64,000 bases of DNA from an uncultured Glaciecola sp. (GCA_905479945.1 CAJQOP010000002.1:78785-142784), one strand, 5' to 3'. Numbered from the stretch's first letter, positions 27,859 to 38,248 are shown. Made by a program: numbers and translations. The notes: generated by a model from the letters alone, not told the origin.

Positions 27859-27976
27859 ATTTCTCGAACAAATTAAACAATGGTGGCAAACAGATTGCGC
27901 TTTTTGCCGTCGTTCACGTTTAATATTGTTATGGGGAATAATTATGTTGGTAATGTATCTATATGTCTGGAACTGA
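27851..27976 (+). CDS. Small 41-aa CxxC and single-helix membrane protein (candidate)
   Basis: ATG at 27851 opens a 41-codon frame that overlaps the RND pump stop by 8 bp and the next gene by 14 bp, a chain typical of translational coupling. The peptide has a short amphipathic, Trp-containing start (EQIKQWWQTD), a CAFC motif (Cys16 and Cys19), RRSR, and one hydrophobic helix (about 24-40) made almost entirely of Leu, Ile, Met, Val, Tyr and Trp. By size and topology it could be an accessory subunit of the pump, as the 49-aa AcrZ is for E. coli AcrB, though there is no recognised sequence similarity. Without conservation data it stays a candidate. Confidence 0.55.
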   Translation: MPKFLEQIKQWWQTDCAFCRRSRLILLWGIIMLVMYLYVWN

Positions 27977-28682
27977 GAACGATTCTATTTACATCAAAGC
28001 GGCGTCATCACACAACGCTATGACCTCAATTCTCATTGGTGCTGGGCTCGTATCCCTTGGGGCTCTGACTAGTATCATTTTGCCAAAAATATTTTTCTTG
28101 CCTAGTGTATTTGTAATCAGTGGCGGAATCGTTGGGCTCATCATAGGCTGGTTTAAATTAAAAGAACCCAAACATAGCTTAGAGTTGACCCGAGAGCATA
28201 TTATTTACTACCACCGCCGAGGTAAGTGGCGTATCGCTTGGGATAATATTCAGCGTATCGACGTACCCCGAGTGACTAAAGGGATTGAACAAATAGAGCT
28301 CGAGATGATTGGTTTTCGATTGCGAAATTCGGATCATTTTATGGACGAAATATCCCCTAGACTAATTACTTACTTGTTAATGGAACAGCGGCCCTTAACC
28401 ATGCAAAATCGTGATCCTAACAGCACCGCTGGACAATCTTATGGCAGCGACATGATAGAGGATGAAAAGTTTGTTAGAGCCAGCGGTGAAGTAATCAAAG
28501 GCGTAGCTGCAATGTTCGGCAACCGTATGCTGAAATTACGCAATCAGTTGGGTTACGATATCTTTATTTCTTCCAACGAAGTTGATCGAGAAGCGGCTAA
28601 GTTTATTGCGCTGCTCAAGGATTGCCAAGAAGCTGCTACTACAACATCACTTGTTGAAGAAGTGAAGCTCAAAACACCTTAA
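27963..28682 (+). CDS. Probable DUF2982 membrane protein
   Basis: The 239-aa protein has two membrane helices near the N-terminus (about 19-40 and 44-62), then a cytoplasmic domain starting with a PH-like strand pattern (HSLELTREHIIYYHRRGKWRIAWDNIQRIDVPR). Size, topology and the segment RLITYLLMEQRPL recall the DUF2982 family of Alteromonadales and vibrios, whose function is unknown; this family call is from memory. It overlaps the 41-aa ORF by 14 bp and follows the RND operon on the same strand, so it is probably cotranscribed with it. Confidence 0.65.
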   Translation: MSGTENDSIYIKAASSHNAMTSILIGAGLVSLGALTSIILPKIFFLPSVFVISGGIVGLIIGWFKLKEPKHSLELTREHIIYYHRRGKWRIAWDNIQRIDVPRVTKGIEQIELEMIGFRLRNSDHFMDEISPRLITYLLMEQRPLTMQNRDPNSTAGQSYGSDMIEDEKFVRASGEVIKGVAAMFGNRMLKLRNQLGYDIFISSNEVDREAAKFIALLKDCQEAATTTSLVEEVKLKTP

Positions 28683-28689
28683 TCTGTTT

Positions 28690-28769
28690 GCGCTAATTTT
28701 TGAAGGTACTACCGAGTTCTTGTTTGTTTAGATATATTGAGTTTTTCTAAGCCTTCAACAATTGAGCGC
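28690..28769. repeat. Imperfect long inverted repeat
   Basis: An arm at 28690-28706 (GCGCTAATTTTTGAAGG) is nearly complementary to one at 28752-28769 (CCTTCAACAATTGAGCGC), separated by 45 nt. The T-rich region between the arms does not make it a classical terminator. It fills most of the gap between the DUF2982-like and MtfA-like genes. Confidence 0.5.
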
Positions 28770-28785
28770 TTGAAATTCGTTCTAG

Positions 28786-29649
28786 GTGGACGCACTTAAT
28801 ACTCAACATTTCTTTAAAAAATTGATCATGCTTTCCTTTTTATTTCTTTTCTTAGCTGGCGCTCTTTGCATTTCCTTTATTTTAGGGAGGCCCTATTGGC
28901 GTGAATATAAGAGAAATAAAGTCAGAGACTTGCCTTTTAAAAAGGAGTGGAGAAAAGTAATTCAGCAAAGAATGCCTTACTTTAAAAAGATGCCTACCCA
29001 CCTACAATTGCAATTGAAACAACATATTCAGGTGTTTTTATCTGAAAAGAAATTTATTGGTTATAATGGTGTAAATATTTCGGATGAAATCAGGGTAACC
29101 ATCGCCGCTCAAGCTTGTTTACTTTTGCTCAACCGTAAAACAGATTATTACCCTAAATTAAAAACCGTTTTAGTCTATCCGCGTGCGTTTACCAAGCAGC
29201 AGAAAACTGCCAATACTGACGGTGTGCATTTTACACAAAATTTAGCCTTGGCTGGAGAGTCATGGGGCTTTGGTAAAATTGTATTGTCATGGCAAGATAC
29301 TCTTAATGGCGCATACGATCCAAATGATGGACACAATGTGGTTATTCATGAGTTTGCGCATCAGTTAGACCAAGAAGATGGCACGGCTAATGGTGCACCT
29401 ATTTTAGGAAAAGACCAAAATTACGATTGCTGGGCGGATGTTTTTTCAGCTCAATTTGAGCAACTCAATAAGCAAGTCGCGGCAGGTGAGCATTCAATTT
29501 TTGATTACTATGGCGCCACTAATCCAGCTGAGTTTTTTGCTGTAGCGAGTGAAGTGTTTTTTGAGAAATCCCAAGAGCTCAAGTATGAACATCCCAAGCT
29601 TTATCAACAATTATCCTTGTATTATCGTGTTGATCCTACGTCTTGGTAA
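28786..29649 (+). CDS. MtfA-like zinc peptidase (M90 family)
   Basis: This 287-aa protein has an N-terminal membrane helix (about 14-32) and the zinc motif HEFAHQLD (188-195), part of the MtfA signature. The family also shows WGFGKIVLSW before it and the late Glu helix NPAEFFAVASEVFFE, both present. E. coli MtfA binds Mlc and affects ptsG regulation; it lacks a membrane anchor, so this anchored version may act differently. The start is GTG at 28786. An ATG at 28828 (residue 15) is an alternative that would keep the hydrophobic segment. It converges on the hybrid kinase gene with only 23 bp between. Confidence 0.82.
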   Translation: MDALNTQHFFKKLIMLSFLFLFLAGALCISFILGRPYWREYKRNKVRDLPFKKEWRKVIQQRMPYFKKMPTHLQLQLKQHIQVFLSEKKFIGYNGVNISDEIRVTIAAQACLLLLNRKTDYYPKLKTVLVYPRAFTKQQKTANTDGVHFTQNLALAGESWGFGKIVLSWQDTLNGAYDPNDGHNVVIHEFAHQLDQEDGTANGAPILGKDQNYDCWADVFSAQFEQLNKQVAAGEHSIFDYYGATNPAEFFAVASEVFFEKSQELKYEHPKLYQQLSLYYRVDPTSW

Positions 29650-29672
29650 ATAAGCCAGCAGAAGTGGAGCAA

Positions 29673-32600
29673 CTAAATTTTATTAGCATCAATTTGCACA
29701 ACGTTGCGCCACTGATCCAATATTGCCTCTGCTTCAACCAATAAGGTAGATATCAATTTTTTTAAAGGCTGATAATGTCGTCTTTTCAGATTACTCTCTG
29801 TTTCATAACAGATTTTTTGAAAGCTTGTTACGCCTGCATACGCGCTAGCACCATGCAGTTTATGGATGCAACTTTGCAATGATTCAAAGTCTTGTTTTTG
29901 CCAATATTCTTCTATTTCAACAATGCTTGAGGGGAGCATCTGTATAAACCCGTGCAGAAACTCTTTGGCGCCTACTTCACTACCGTGGGCTTTGTTAACC
30001 GCCATTTGCCAATTTATTGGGCTACTCTCGGCCTCAGGGATCTCGATACCTTGACACCAGTTTTGAATCATTTTTACTAGGCTCTCTAAATCAATTGGCT
30101 TAGGTAAATAATCGTCCATACCTGAAGATAAGAAGCGTTCTTTCTCTTCAGGAAATGCGTGAGCAGTAATAGCTATTATTGGTGTGCCTTTGTTGAGCTC
30201 CGTTTTGCGGATATGCTTGGTTGTCTCTAAACCATCCATATTTGGCATTTGAATATCCATTAGAATCAAGTCATATTCATTTTGTTTGCAAAGTTCCACA
30301 GCTTCCAGGCCGGAGCTGGCTGAATCTAGGCTTACAGCTGAGTCCTTTAACCAAGTATCCAAAAGTTTCAAATTTAAATCCATATCGTCAGTCGCTAGTA
30401 TTCTTGCCGCAGGAAGAGAACTAAGCCCCGATTTATTATCTTTTTCAGGAGACTTCAATTGAACGATATTTATGTCAGTAATATTTTTTAATGTCAGAGG
30501 TGCTCTGACTAAAATGGGCTGATTTAATACATGACTAATTTGATGTTGTTCTGGCGGAGGACCGGAGAATAGGAAAACCGTTTTTTGTGAATTAACCTTC
30601 AAAACCCGATTGATGATGCTGGTTCTGTGTGTAATTTCTCGCATAGGCAGTGATGCAAAAACATACTCAAAAGATGCTTTAGACTTCTCAAATGCGGCAA
30701 TAGAGTCATATGAAAAAGTATTGAAACCAACCCTTTTTAAAAGCTTGGCGGTGATCAAGCGACTTTCAGGGCAGGGGTCATATATTCCTGCTGCTTTTGA
30801 AGCGAACCTAGTTTGTTTGCTAGGTATAATCTGGGTATTCAAAATCTTAAACGGCAGATTTATAGTGAACTTACTTCCTAGTGAATAATTACTTTCAACT
30901 TCAATACTGCCTTTCATTAAAAATGTTAGCTCTTGGCAAATAACCAAGCCTAAGCCCGTCCCTTGGAACGAACGATTTAAGTCATCATCAAGTTGATTAA
31001 AAGGCTTAAACAATTTTTTCTTATCTTGATTGCTAATCCCAATGCCTGTGTCTTCAACTTCAATTGATAGCATGATTTCGTCATCCCCAAAATCTAACGA
31101 TTTTGCTCGCAGCGAAATATGCCCATAGTTCGTAAACTTCAGTGCATTGCTAAGCAGATTACTCAATAACTGTTTCAGTTTAAAATTATCACCAATCAAT
31201 ACTGCAGGTAGTGGTTCTATATCGAACAAGAACTCCAACTGTTTTATATGAGCTGACTTTGCCATCAAACTGGCAATATCTTCGAAGGCTTCTCGGGGGG
31301 AAAAAGGCTTTTGATTGATGGTCAGTTTGCCGGCTTCCATTTTTGAGACGTCGAGAATATCATTCACAATTGTGAGTAGATCAGAAGCTGCGCTATTTAT
31401 GATACGAATATGTTCATCACGCTCTGCTATGTTGCTTTTTCGCTGTAGTTCTTTACTAAACCCGATGATGGCATTTAATGGAGTACGAATTTCATGTGAC
31501 ATATTAGCTAAAAATTGACTCTTTACCTCGCTTGCTTTGATTGCGTCTCTGCGCGTGATATCTAAGTGAATATTTTGCTCTTCGATCAATAAAAAGTTGT
31601 TCACGGCGTCATTTGATGCTTGGCGTATTTCAAGTTCTAATTTAAACCTGACTTTGAGGATGATCCCAAAAACAAAACATAGTGCTTGGGTCAGCAAGGC
31701 CACTTGGAAAATATAGGTGGTAAACGAACTAACGGGAAGATTTCCGGTAAAAAACAATGTACTTATACCTGAGCCTACGGTGAGTAAAACCCAACCAGCT
31801 AAAACCGTTTTGGCAGGTGTAAATCGTCGACGGACGTTGCTTATAGTGAATAGAATATTGAGCACTAGAGTGGCAGCACCAACAACGCGAATAAGCATCG
31901 CTTGGTTAAATTCGCTCAGCCAACCAAGGGCCACGATAATAAATGTAATTAATAATAAACCGAATAGCAGCTTCAATCCTGAGTAAATGGTACTAAACGC
32001 TTTAGGCTTTGGTAAAAACGATAATGTGAATAAACTGGCTGCTGCACATACCAAAGGAAGCATCAAATCCAAGCTGTGAAACAGGCTCAATGATTTCCAT
32101 TTTTCTGGCAACATCTGAACATGGCCGCTCCACATCACTTGCCATAAAACGACACAACAAACTAAACTAAAAAGAACCAGCGCGCTAATTTCCTTTTTAT
32201 CAATTAACACGGCTACACAGTACATGGCGATAACTAAAAGTCCGCCATAGAACATCCCCCAAATTAAATAATCTAACAGCGTTTCATAGTGAAACTGTTG
32301 TTCGGTCATAAATCGCGTTGGCGCTATAATAGGAATACGTTTTGACTTTATGAATATATAGATTTGGTAGGACTGCTCCTGATTGAGTTCAAGTTGGAAT
32401 GTCGGTGTGCGGTTAAAGTGGTCGCTTTGATCTCTGCCACCACTCACTTTTTTTACTATTTTATTGTTTGAAACTGCATATAGATCAACCTGATCAAGCT
32501 GCGAAAAATTGAGATTGAGTATCCAGTTTTTTTGAGCGGATTTATTTTTGACTTCGCCAAATAGCCAAACGCCATTAGGATTGAAGCCGTAATTCGGAAC

Positions 32601-32813
32601 TTTGTAGCTTAGATATGAAAGATTTGTGCGACTTAATTTAAATTCATCGAAAGTCAGTGGTCGATTTTGCTGAGGATACACCGCTAAAAAAGATGAAATA
32701 TCCACATTCTCTGAATCGTTAGTCAGATTGATTGTTTCTGCTGCTTGCGAAGATAAAGTTAATACGAGCAACATTAGCGCCGCAAATGTGCGAGATTTTA
32801 TATGTTTAAACAC
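29673..32813 (-). CDS. Hybrid sensor histidine kinase with 7TMR-DISM input, receiver and Hpt domains
   Basis: The 1046-aa protein is a BarA-like phosphorelay. It has a signal peptide (1-24), a periplasmic 7TMR-DISM sensor domain (about 30-175), seven membrane helices (about 180-390), a coiled linker, and HisKA with phospho-His about 440 in NMSHEIRTPLN. A HATPase follows (with DTGIGI and GTGLGLVI), then a degenerate receiver-like stretch (about 665-770). A canonical receiver comes next, with phospho-Asp about 853 in LILMDIQMPNMDG, then an Hpt domain near the C-terminus (HKLHGAS, about 980). DISM sensors often bind carbohydrate-like or small ligands. No response regulator is adjacent, so the output partner is unknown. 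Confidence 0.9.
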   Translation of the reverse strand: MFKHIKSRTFAALMLLVLTLSSQAAETINLTNDSENVDISSFLAVYPQQNRPLTFDEFKLSRTNLSYLSYKVPNYGFNPNGVWLFGEVKNKSAQKNWILNLNFSQLDQVDLYAVSNNKIVKKVSGGRDQSDHFNRTPTFQLELNQEQSYQIYIFIKSKRIPIIAPTRFMTEQQFHYETLLDYLIWGMFYGGLLVIAMYCVAVLIDKKEISALVLFSLVCCVVLWQVMWSGHVQMLPEKWKSLSLFHSLDLMLPLVCAAASLFTLSFLPKPKAFSTIYSGLKLLFGLLLITFIIVALGWLSEFNQAMLIRVVGAATLVLNILFTISNVRRRFTPAKTVLAGWVLLTVGSGISTLFFTGNLPVSSFTTYIFQVALLTQALCFVFGIILKVRFKLELEIRQASNDAVNNFLLIEEQNIHLDITRRDAIKASEVKSQFLANMSHEIRTPLNAIIGFSKELQRKSNIAERDEHIRIINSAASDLLTIVNDILDVSKMEAGKLTINQKPFSPREAFEDIASLMAKSAHIKQLEFLFDIEPLPAVLIGDNFKLKQLLSNLLSNALKFTNYGHISLRAKSLDFGDDEIMLSIEVEDTGIGISNQDKKKLFKPFNQLDDDLNRSFQGTGLGLVICQELTFLMKGSIEVESNYSLGSKFTINLPFKILNTQIIPSKQTRFASKAAGIYDPCPESRLITAKLLKRVGFNTFSYDSIAAFEKSKASFEYVFASLPMREITHRTSIINRVLKVNSQKTVFLFSGPPPEQHQISHVLNQPILVRAPLTLKNITDINIVQLKSPEKDNKSGLSSLPAARILATDDMDLNLKLLDTWLKDSAVSLDSASSGLEAVELCKQNEYDLILMDIQMPNMDGLETTKHIRKTELNKGTPIIAITAHAFPEEKERFLSSGMDDYLPKPIDLESLVKMIQNWCQGIEIPEAESSPINWQMAVNKAHGSEVGAKEFLHGFIQMLPSSIVEIEEYWQKQDFESLQSCIHKLHGASAYAGVTSFQKICYETESNLKRRHYQPLKKLISTLLVEAEAILDQWRNVVQIDANKI

Positions 32814-32962
32814 AAGAATTGTTATGCTGATAGCAAAAATAATATAACATAGTGTTAATATAGATTCTGCAGCATCATAAGTACAGCATGTTAGTGTTCA
32901 ATTGACGATACTGACTGTGATGTTTTCTAATTTTAGTAAATAAAAATAATTAAAAGTCGAAA

Positions 32963-35287
32963 ATGAGTAACGAAATAATCATTAATAACGACGGTATTGA
33001 GCAACTCCCATTGAGTCGTTTTGCCGAAGATGCTTACCTTAATTATTCCATGTATGTCATCATGGACAGAGCCTTGCCGCATATCGGCGATGGCCTCAAG
33101 CCTGTGCAAAGGCGTATTGTTTATGCTATGTCAGAGCTTGGGTTAAGCAACAATGCCAAATATAAGAAGTCCGCACGCACAGTGGGTGACGTTCTTGGTA
33201 AGTTTCACCCTCACGGTGACTCAGCATGCTACGAAGCAATGGTGTTAATGGCACAGCCCTTCTCATATCGATACCCCTTAGTTGATGGACAAGGTAACTG
33301 GGGTGCACCAGATGACCCCAAATCGTTTGCCGCTATGCGTTACACCGAATCAAGATTAAGTAAGTTTAGTGAAATATTACTGACCGAATTAGGCCAAGGT
33401 ACAGCAGACTGGTCACCTAACTTTGACGGTACATTGGACGAACCTAAAGTACTTCCTGCAAGACTGCCGCATATATTATTGAATGGTATTACCGGAATTG
33501 CTGTTGGTATGGCAACTGATATCCCGCCTCACAATGTTCGTGAAGTAGCTAATGCGTGCGCATTGCTGCTGGATAATAGTAAAGCCGAGCTGTCTGAGTT
33601 GCTTGAACTTGTACAAGGTCCAGATTATCCCACTGATGCAGAAATTATTACGCCTCGTAACGACATTCAAAAAATATACGAAACAGGCCGCGGGTCAATC
33701 AGGATGCGTGCTATTTATCATGAAGATAATGGCGATGTGATTATTACAGCACTTCCGCATCAAGCATCTGGTGGTAAAATATTAGAACAAATTGCCGGCC
33801 AAATGCAGGCGAAAAAACTGCCCATGGTGAGTGATTTACGTGATGAATCTGATCATGAAAATCCTACGAGATTACTGATAACGCCGCGTTCAAATCGAGT
33901 TGATATTCATCAGCTAATGCAGCATTTGTTTGCAACAACCGATTTAGAAAAAAGCTATCGAGTGAATATCAATATGATAGGCCTCGATGGACGCCCACAG
34001 GTTAAAGATCTAAAATCCATATTAAGCGAGTGGCTGGTATTTAGAAAAGATACAGTGATCCGTCGTTTGCAGTATCGCTTAGATAAAATATTAGCAAGGC
34101 TACACATTCTCGAAGCATTGCTCATTGCGTTTTTGAATATTGATGAAGTCATTCACATTATTCGCACCGAAGAAAAACCGAAGCCTTTCCTTATGGAACG
34201 CTTTGGTCTTACCGATACTCAAGCAGAAGCAATACTTGATTTAAAATTGCGTCACCTAGCTAAACTTGAAGAGTTTAAAATCAAAGGTGAGCAAGAGGAG
34301 CTGGCTAAAGAGCGCGATAGCCTGCAACTGTTACTAGGTTCAGAGCGTCGTTTGAAAACCTTGATCAAGAAAGAAATATTGGCGGATGCAGAAACCTATG
34401 GCGACGATCGTCGCAGCCCAATTATTGAGCGCGCTGATGCTAAAGCCATCTCTGAAAAAGAACTTGTTCCGTCTGAACCAGTTACGGTGGTTGTTTCTGA
34501 GAAAGGTTGGGCACGTTGCGCAAAAGGTCATGACATAGATGTTGAAGGCTTAAGCTATAAGTCAGGTGACAAATTTCTTTGCAGTGCGAAAGGGCGAAGC
34601 ACTCAGCTAGTTGCATTTATTGACTCCTCCGGTAGAGCCTTTTCTTGCGACGCGCATGGCTTGCCATCAGCTCGAAGTCAGGGTGAACCGCTTACTGGTC
34701 GATTCGGCATTGTCGGTGGTGAGACCATAGAACATGTTGTAATGGGGGCTGATGACAAACAATACCTTATAGGCTCTGATGCTGGATATGGGTTTGTGGG
34801 GCAGTTTTCTGACATGTTGAGCAAAGCTAAAGCTGGTAAAGCTTTTGTTTCTGTTCCAACAGCAGCCAAAGTCATTAAACCGCAAGTTGTAACAGACTTG
34901 AAAACAGACTGGTGCTTATGTATCTCTAATGACGGCAGAATGCTGTTATTTCCTATGAGTGATTTACCTGTATTGGGCAAAGGGAAGGGTAATAAGCTAA
35001 TGAATATTCCTTCCGCAAAGGCAAAAACGCGAGAAGAATATCTAACTGTGCTGACAGTAGTGCCTCAAGGCGCAGACCTCAAGGTATTTGCCGGTAAGCG
35101 TGGCATGACCTTAACAGCAAATGACCTGACCCATTATCAAGGAGAACGTGGACGCAGGGGGAACAAACTGCCTCGTGGTTTACAGCGAGTTGATTCGGTT
35201 GAGATTGAATTGCCTAAGGCTATAGTTGACGTATCGGAGCCAGATATTAGTGCTGGCGATGAGGGTGACATACCCGCTGCAGATTGA
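32963..35287 (+). CDS. parC: DNA topoisomerase IV subunit A
   Basis: The 774-aa subunit cleaves and rejoins DNA for chromosome decatenation. The catalytic tyrosine is Tyr127 in [11 protein letters not shown]. The quinolone-resistance region reads [13 protein letters not shown], where Ser87 and Glu91 correspond to E. coli Ser80 and Glu84, so the wild-type, quinolone-sensitive residues are present. The C-terminal beta-pinwheel is shorter and more divergent than in GyrA, as expected. The partner parE is not in the window. A strong terminator follows. Confidence 0.96.
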   Translation: MSNEIIINNDGIEQLPLSRFAEDAYLNYSMYVIMDRALPHIGDGLKPVQRRIVYAMSELGLSNNAKYKKSARTVGDVLGKFHPHGDSACYEAMVLMAQPFSYRYPLVDGQGNWGAPDDPKSFAAMRYTESRLSKFSEILLTELGQGTADWSPNFDGTLDEPKVLPARLPHILLNGITGIAVGMATDIPPHNVREVANACALLLDNSKAELSELLELVQGPDYPTDAEIITPRNDIQKIYETGRGSIRMRAIYHEDNGDVIITALPHQASGGKILEQIAGQMQAKKLPMVSDLRDESDHENPTRLLITPRSNRVDIHQLMQHLFATTDLEKSYRVNINMIGLDGRPQVKDLKSILSEWLVFRKDTVIRRLQYRLDKILARLHILEALLIAFLNIDEVIHIIRTEEKPKPFLMERFGLTDTQAEAILDLKLRHLAKLEEFKIKGEQEELAKERDSLQLLLGSERRLKTLIKKEILADAETYGDDRRSPIIERADAKAISEKELVPSEPVTVVVSEKGWARCAKGHDIDVEGLSYKSGDKFLCSAKGRSTQLVAFIDSSGRAFSCDAHGLPSARSQGEPLTGRFGIVGGETIEHVVMGADDKQYLIGSDAGYGFVGQFSDMLSKAKAGKAFVSVPTAAKVIKPQVVTDLKTDWCLCISNDGRMLLFPMSDLPVLGKGKGNKLMNIPSAKAKTREEYLTVLTVVPQGADLKVFAGKRGMTLTANDLTHYQGERGRRGNKLPRGLQRVDSVEIELPKAIVDVSEPDISAGDEGDIPAAD

Positions 35288-35338
35288 TTGGCAGCGCGAG
35301 AATAGGATATTCTGTCGCACATTTATTTAGGTTTGTAA

Positions 35339-35368
35339 GGCCATAACAAAGTTTGTTATGGCCTTTTT
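35339..35368 (+). terminator. Intrinsic terminator of parC
   Basis: GGCCATAACAAA and TTTGTTATGGCC are perfectly complementary around a single G, so the real loop is a few unpaired bases. Five T follow. It lies 51 bp past the parC stop. Confidence 0.88.
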
Positions 35369-35446
35369 GTTTTGTATCGTTGATAAAGCGATAATTACAA
35401 TTTATGCATTCGCGCATGAAATTGATTTGAGCCAGCAGTGCACCAG

Positions 35447-36112
35447 CTATTTAGCTTCATCATCTTTGACTTTGCCTACTTTTCTTAGTTCTAACTCATC
35501 ACTTTGAATATCACTGTTGTCGGCATGTTCTTTTGAAATTGAGACCGTAGGTAGTAATTTTCCATAGCCTTGTAATCTGCGTCTCGGATTCAACATGATC
35601 ACGCGTGTCAACAGTATATTACTCGGATACATTATGACTTCGCGATCATCGGTAATAATCTTTATATTAAATAAGTTGACCTCGCAAATAGTCCCTTCTA
35701 CAAAGTTGTCGCCCTCAAAAATACGAATGAAGTTACCTCGGCTATAGGAAGGCTGAAACAAAAGGATGAAGTAGGCGGTAATATTGCTTAGCAATGACCA
35801 ATTGGCAAATAAAGCGACACCAGTAATGGTGATAAGCGAAGTCGAAACCAACAATAACCCAGAAAAATCAATTCCCCAGACGATAAGTATGGCGGCGATT
35901 GTCAACGTACCGATAATGATTCGCATGATGTTGAATGCTTTTAATGCACTTTCTTCATTCAACTTACTAATCTTAACGCCCTTGCGTATTTTCGGTAGCG
36001 TCCATTTTACGATAATCATGTGCAACAAAATCAAACCCGCCGACCATAATAAGCTAACGTAATATTGATTGAACCATGCGGCCAAATCGGAAAAAATAGG
36101 GAGTTCAAACAT
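35447..36112 (-). CDS. Small mechanosensitive channel, MscS family
   Basis: The 221-aa membrane protein has about three helices (about 17-36, 57-78 and 82-115) followed by the MscS beta domain, with the conserved NWSLLSNITAYFILLFQPSYSRGNFI and the strand set EGTICEVNLFNIKIITDDREVIMYPSN. It opens under membrane tension to release solutes on osmotic downshock. It is shorter than E. coli MscS (286 aa): the C-terminal cage is mostly missing and is replaced by a charged tail. It is divergent from rimK across 167 bp. Confidence 0.87.
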   Translation of the reverse strand: MFELPIFSDLAAWFNQYYVSLLWSAGLILLHMIIVKWTLPKIRKGVKISKLNEESALKAFNIMRIIIGTLTIAAILIVWGIDFSGLLLVSTSLITITGVALFANWSLLSNITAYFILLFQPSYSRGNFIRIFEGDNFVEGTICEVNLFNIKIITDDREVIMYPSNILLTRVIMLNPRRRLQGYGKLLPTVSISKEHADNSDIQSDELELRKVGKVKDDEAK

Positions 36113-36279
36113 TCAGTATTCCATTCACTAGTTGGTTGATTATTTTCGTGTTTAACATGATGAATCCATTGGGACCTTAATTGCAATCAATATTTATTGA
36201 TAGATTTCGAAAATAAAAGTATTCAAACTTGAAATTTCAGTATATGTACGAACTTCACAATACTATTTCAAGGAATGTT

Positions 36280-37185
36280 ATGAAAATTGCCATTTTGTCG
36301 CGTAATCCGAAGCTGTATTCAACCAGACGTTTTGTTGAAGCTGGCGAGATGCTCGGTCATCAAATTGATGTAATAGATACAATGCATTGCTACATGGACG
36401 TGACAAGTAGCAGGCCATCTGTTAGGTATAAAGGTAAAGCCTTACCAAAGTATGATGCTGTTATTCCGAGAATTGGTGCATCGGTTACTTTTTATGGCAC
36501 ATCTGTCGTTCGTCAATTTGAAATGATGGGAACTTATTCTATTAACGAGTCGGTTGCGATCAGCCGTTCCCGCGATAAGCTGCGTTCACTCCAGTTATTA
36601 TCCCGTAAAGGTGTAGGTATGCCCAGAACAGGCTTTGCTAATCACCCAGATCGTATCGATGACTTAATTAAGAATGTGGGCGGAGCGCCAGTGGTTATTA
36701 AGTTACTAGAAGGAACACAAGGCATCGGTGTTGTATTGGCTGAAACAGCAAAAGCGGCAGAGTCGATTATCGAAGCGTTCATGGGACTAAAAGCCAGCAT
36801 CTTGGTACAAGAATATATAGAGGAAGCCGGAGGTGCTGACATACGATGTTTAGTTGTTGGTGGTAAAGTTATTGCGGCAATGAAGCGTCAAGGTGCACCG
36901 GGCGAATTTCGTTCCAATTTGCATCGAGGTGGTTCAGCAAGCTTAGTGCGTCTGTCTCCTGAAGAGCGAAAAACGGCAGTGATAGCTGCAAAAACAATGG
37001 GTTTAAATATGTGCGGTGTCGACATACTTAGGTCTAAAAATGGCCCTATGGTGATGGAAGTTAATTCTTCTCCAGGTCTCGAAGGCATCGAGAGTGCGAC
37101 AGGTAAAGATGTTGCCGGTATGATAATTGACTTCATAGCAAAAACTGCAACGCCGAATAAAACAAAAACTCAGGGTAAAGGGTAG
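36280..37185 (+). CDS. rimK: RimK-type ATP-grasp glutamate ligase
   Basis: The 301-aa enzyme adds glutamate residues to a protein or peptide; E. coli RimK modifies the C-terminus of ribosomal protein S6 and can make poly-glutamate. I chose the ATG at 36280 because it gives the usual RimK start MKIAILSRN and has AAGG just upstream; a longer frame from 36229 adds 17 unrelated residues. ATP-grasp features are visible: [40 protein letters not shown] and the metal-binding [14 protein letters not shown]. An M14-type hydrolase gene starts 2 bp after it and a RimB-like protease gene follows. Confidence 0.93.
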   Translation: MKIAILSRNPKLYSTRRFVEAGEMLGHQIDVIDTMHCYMDVTSSRPSVRYKGKALPKYDAVIPRIGASVTFYGTSVVRQFEMMGTYSINESVAISRSRDKLRSLQLLSRKGVGMPRTGFANHPDRIDDLIKNVGGAPVVIKLLEGTQGIGVVLAETAKAAESIIEAFMGLKASILVQEYIEEAGGADIRCLVVGGKVIAAMKRQGAPGEFRSNLHRGGSASLVRLSPEERKTAVIAAKTMGLNMCGVDILRSKNGPMVMEVNSSPGLEGIESATGKDVAGMIIDFIAKTATPNKTKTQGKG

Positions 37186-37187
37186 GC

Positions 37188-38225
37188 ATGAAGCGCGAGA
37201 ATTTTACGATTGGTGGCATAGTTATCAAACCTGGAGAGCAAAAGCGGCTGCAATTAGAAATGCCGCCGCTTTATACTGATACTAGCATGGGCATTCCGGT
37301 GTTTGTGCAGCATGGAAAGCGTCCAGGGCCGACTTTATTTGTAAGTGCGGCTATTCATGGTGATGAACTAAACGGTATTGAAATTGTAAGTCGACTAATT
37401 AAAACCCGAGCAATTAAAAGTTTGCGCGGCACATTAATTGCCATTCCTATGGTGAATGTTTATGGCGTATTGAACCAAAGCCGTTATTTGCCGGACAGAC
37501 GGGATTTAAACCGTTGCTTCCCAGGAAGTAAGAAGGGCTCATTAGCCGGCCGAATTGCGAGCTTGTTTTTAGACGAAATTGTTAGTCAATGTGATTTTGG
37601 AATTGATCTGCACACGGGAGCAATACATCGCTCTAATTTACCCCAGATTCGTGCAAACTTAGATGATCCGGTCACCTTGGAAATGGCTGAGGCGTTTGGT
37701 GTGCCAGTATTGCTAAATGCTGATATTAGGGATGGTTCATTGCGACAAGCTGCTGCGGATGAAGGTGCAAAAGTATTATTATATGAGGCTGGGGAAGCCT
37801 TGCGATATGACGAGTTTTCAATCATGGCTGGCGTAAAGGGCATTATCAAGGTCATGCGTCACGTTGGTATGTTAAACAAAACAAAATCAAAAGGGCATAT
37901 GATTAAGCCCTTTGTTGCTAGGCAGAGTGGTTGGGTAAGAGCTAACGAAAGTGGCTTTATATTGCATAAAGCACAGTTGGGAGACCATGTTGAAACTGGG
38001 GATGTGTTGGCGATTATTTCGAATCCTTTCGGCGAGCACCTAGGGACTATTTACTCACCTAGCACTGGTATTGTAATTGGAAAGCAAAACATACCTTTGG
38101 CGCAAGAGGGAGAAGCAATCTACCATATCGCATACTTTAAAAAGCCAGACGAAGTCGCCGAGCATCTGGATATGTTGCAGGACAACCTAGATTTACCTGA
38201 GCATATACAAGACCTTAAAGTTTAG
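37188..38225 (+). CDS. AstE/aspartoacylase-like zinc hydrolase (M14-type)
   Basis: The 345-aa protein of the succinylglutamate desuccinylase/aspartoacylase family has zinc ligands in IHGDELNGIE (His and Glu) and in GIDLHTGA (His). The C-terminal beta-rich lobe (about 245-320) has a lipoyl-like pattern, SGWVRANESGFILHKAQLGDHVETGDVLAII. The immediate neighbours, rimK 2 bp upstream and a retropepsin-like gene 23 bp downstream, make a role in removing or processing glutamate-containing groups more likely than arginine catabolism. The true AstE of the AST pathway is a different subfamily. The substrate is unknown. Confidence 0.8.
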   Translation: MKRENFTIGGIVIKPGEQKRLQLEMPPLYTDTSMGIPVFVQHGKRPGPTLFVSAAIHGDELNGIEIVSRLIKTRAIKSLRGTLIAIPMVNVYGVLNQSRYLPDRRDLNRCFPGSKKGSLAGRIASLFLDEIVSQCDFGIDLHTGAIHRSNLPQIRANLDDPVTLEMAEAFGVPVLLNADIRDGSLRQAAADEGAKVLLYEAGEALRYDEFSIMAGVKGIIKVMRHVGMLNKTKSKGHMIKPFVARQSGWVRANESGFILHKAQLGDHVETGDVLAIISNPFGEHLGTIYSPSTGIVIGKQNIPLAQEGEAIYHIAYFKKPDEVAEHLDMLQDNLDLPEHIQDLKV

Positions 38226-38248
38226 TTATTAACATTGAAGAATATTAA

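Noticed and set aside
32963..35287. Quinolone-resistance substitutions in ParC
   Set aside because: The positions equal to E. coli Ser80 and Glu84 (Ser87 and Glu91 here) are the sensitive wild-type residues.
36229..36279. Upstream start for rimK adding 17 residues
   Set aside because: The added residues do not resemble the RimK N-terminus; the ATG at 36280 gives the family start and has its own AAGG.
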